Positions 5,804 through 6,246 of a DNA stretch of 6,246 bases are shown piece after piece. The DNA lies in the NCBI GenBank assembly GCA_017302195.1, contig JAFLEG010000281.1:1-6246 (forward strand), in the 5' to 3' direction. The position numbers were made by a program, and so were the translations under genes. Source of the stretch: Verrucomicrobiota bacterium. GTDB taxonomy: Bacteria > Verrucomicrobiota > Verrucomicrobiia > Limisphaerales > UBA9464. How positions within the stretch are numbered: position 1 is the first letter of the stretch; each line of letters begins with the position of its first letter. Under the pieces are notes generated by a model. That model was not told where the DNA came from. It was given only the letters and a program-made list of their open reading frames with translations, and ran no database searches.

Positions 5804-6246
5804 ATGCCGAAATCCAATGATCCCCAGGATCCGCTGGCCCGATGGGCCGACGGCATCCTGCGGCAGCTCCCCGACCATCCGGCGCCCGCCGGTCTTGCCG
5901 GGCGCATCCTCCTGGCGGTCACCGGCCGTCCCGCCCTGCCGTGGCACCGGCGTCCCTGGTCGGAATGGTCTGCCGGGCTCCGCCTGGCGGCCGGCCTGCT
6001 GGCCTTCGGCTCCCTGGCCGCACTCTGGGGGCTGCTGCTGCCCGAGGCGGAGGCGGTCACCCGGTCCGCGGCCCAGGCGGCCAGCTCCCAGATGGAGGCC
6101 CTGGGCCCGTGGTCCGCGGGGCTCGAACTGGCGCGTTCCATCGCCAATGCCGTCCTCCTTGTCCTCCGCGGATTGAGCCCATGGATGCTGGCACTGATCG
6201 CCGGCTTCCTGGCCGTTCTCTGGTCCACGACCCTCGGATTGGGCAC
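5804..6246 (+). CDS. membrane protein next to ECF sigma factor, partial (runs off the right edge)
   Basis: An open frame from ATG 5804 with no stop before the window ends; 147 residues plus two bases are visible. I do not recognise a named family. The first 55 or so residues are hydrophilic and presumably cytoplasmic, with the Leu/Pro-rich segment ILRQLPDHPAPAGLAGRILL at 18-37 and a Trp/Arg-rich stretch near 47-55. Two transmembrane helices follow, at about 57-80 and 125-145, separated by a Ser/Ala/Gln-containing loop. Position 13 bp after an ECF sigma gene, with a good Shine-Dalgarno, suggests a membrane-bound anti-sigma factor or sensor that holds the sigma factor; this is inference from context. 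The visible part contains no cysteine, so the HxxxCxxC motif of zinc-binding anti-sigma factors is absent. A less likely alternative is an unrelated membrane protein that merely shares the operon. Confidence 0.85.
   Translation, partial: MPKSNDPQDPLARWADGILRQLPDHPAPAGLAGRILLAVTGRPALPWHRRPWSEWSAGLRLAAGLLAFGSLAALWGLLLPEAEAVTRSAAQAASSQMEALGPWSAGLELARSIANAVLLVLRGLSPWMLALIAGFLAVLWSTTLGLG

Noticed and set aside
5167..6246. Minus-strand frame running antisense through the sigma and membrane protein genes
   Set aside because: The plus strand carries an unmistakable ECF sigma factor and a gene with a good Shine-Dalgarno; this frame is a shadow. Only its last part (5002-5166), outside those genes, is kept as a weak candidate.

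Overview
The window is G+C-rich (roughly two thirds or more by eye) with strong G/C preference at codon third positions. This keeps long meaningless antisense frames open on the opposite strand of every gene. A Gram-negative bacterium is likely, because one product carries a lipoprotein signal and there is a squalene/phytoene synthase. The mix of genes and the membrane protein next to the ECF sigma factor remind me of Verrucomicrobiota or a related group. That placement is an impression, not something the sequence proves.

Layout: four genes lie on the minus strand. In their reading direction (right to left) they are a squalene/phytoene synthase family enzyme (3889-4932), a four-helix membrane protein of the DUF4239 (bestrophin-like) type (2942-3688), a patatin-like phospholipase predicted to be a lipoprotein (1560-2945), and a CLC-type chloride/proton antiporter (35-1408). 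About 310 bp then separate this block from a plus-strand pair: an ECF-type sigma-70 factor (5245-5790) and, 13 bp downstream, a membrane protein (5804 to beyond the right edge). That last gene is cut off by the window and has no stop codon here.

How the genes may work together: the DUF4239 stop codon overlaps the patatin start codon (ATGA), so those two are almost certainly co-translated and may act together at the envelope. The synthase upstream (isoprenoid or hopanoid-type lipid precursors) and the CLC antiporter downstream share the strand. Gaps of about 200 and 150 bp mean they need not share a transcript. The sigma factor and its membrane partner look like a regulator and membrane-bound anti-sigma pair, but the partner lacks any cysteine in the visible part and so is not a classical zinc-binding anti-sigma factor.

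Most of the window is ordinary. The parts worth a second look are the DUF4239/patatin coupled pair, the unrecognised sigma-linked membrane protein, and a coding-like strip on the minus strand between the synthase and the sigma factor. No RNA genes, insertion sequences, CRISPR arrays or convincing terminators were seen.
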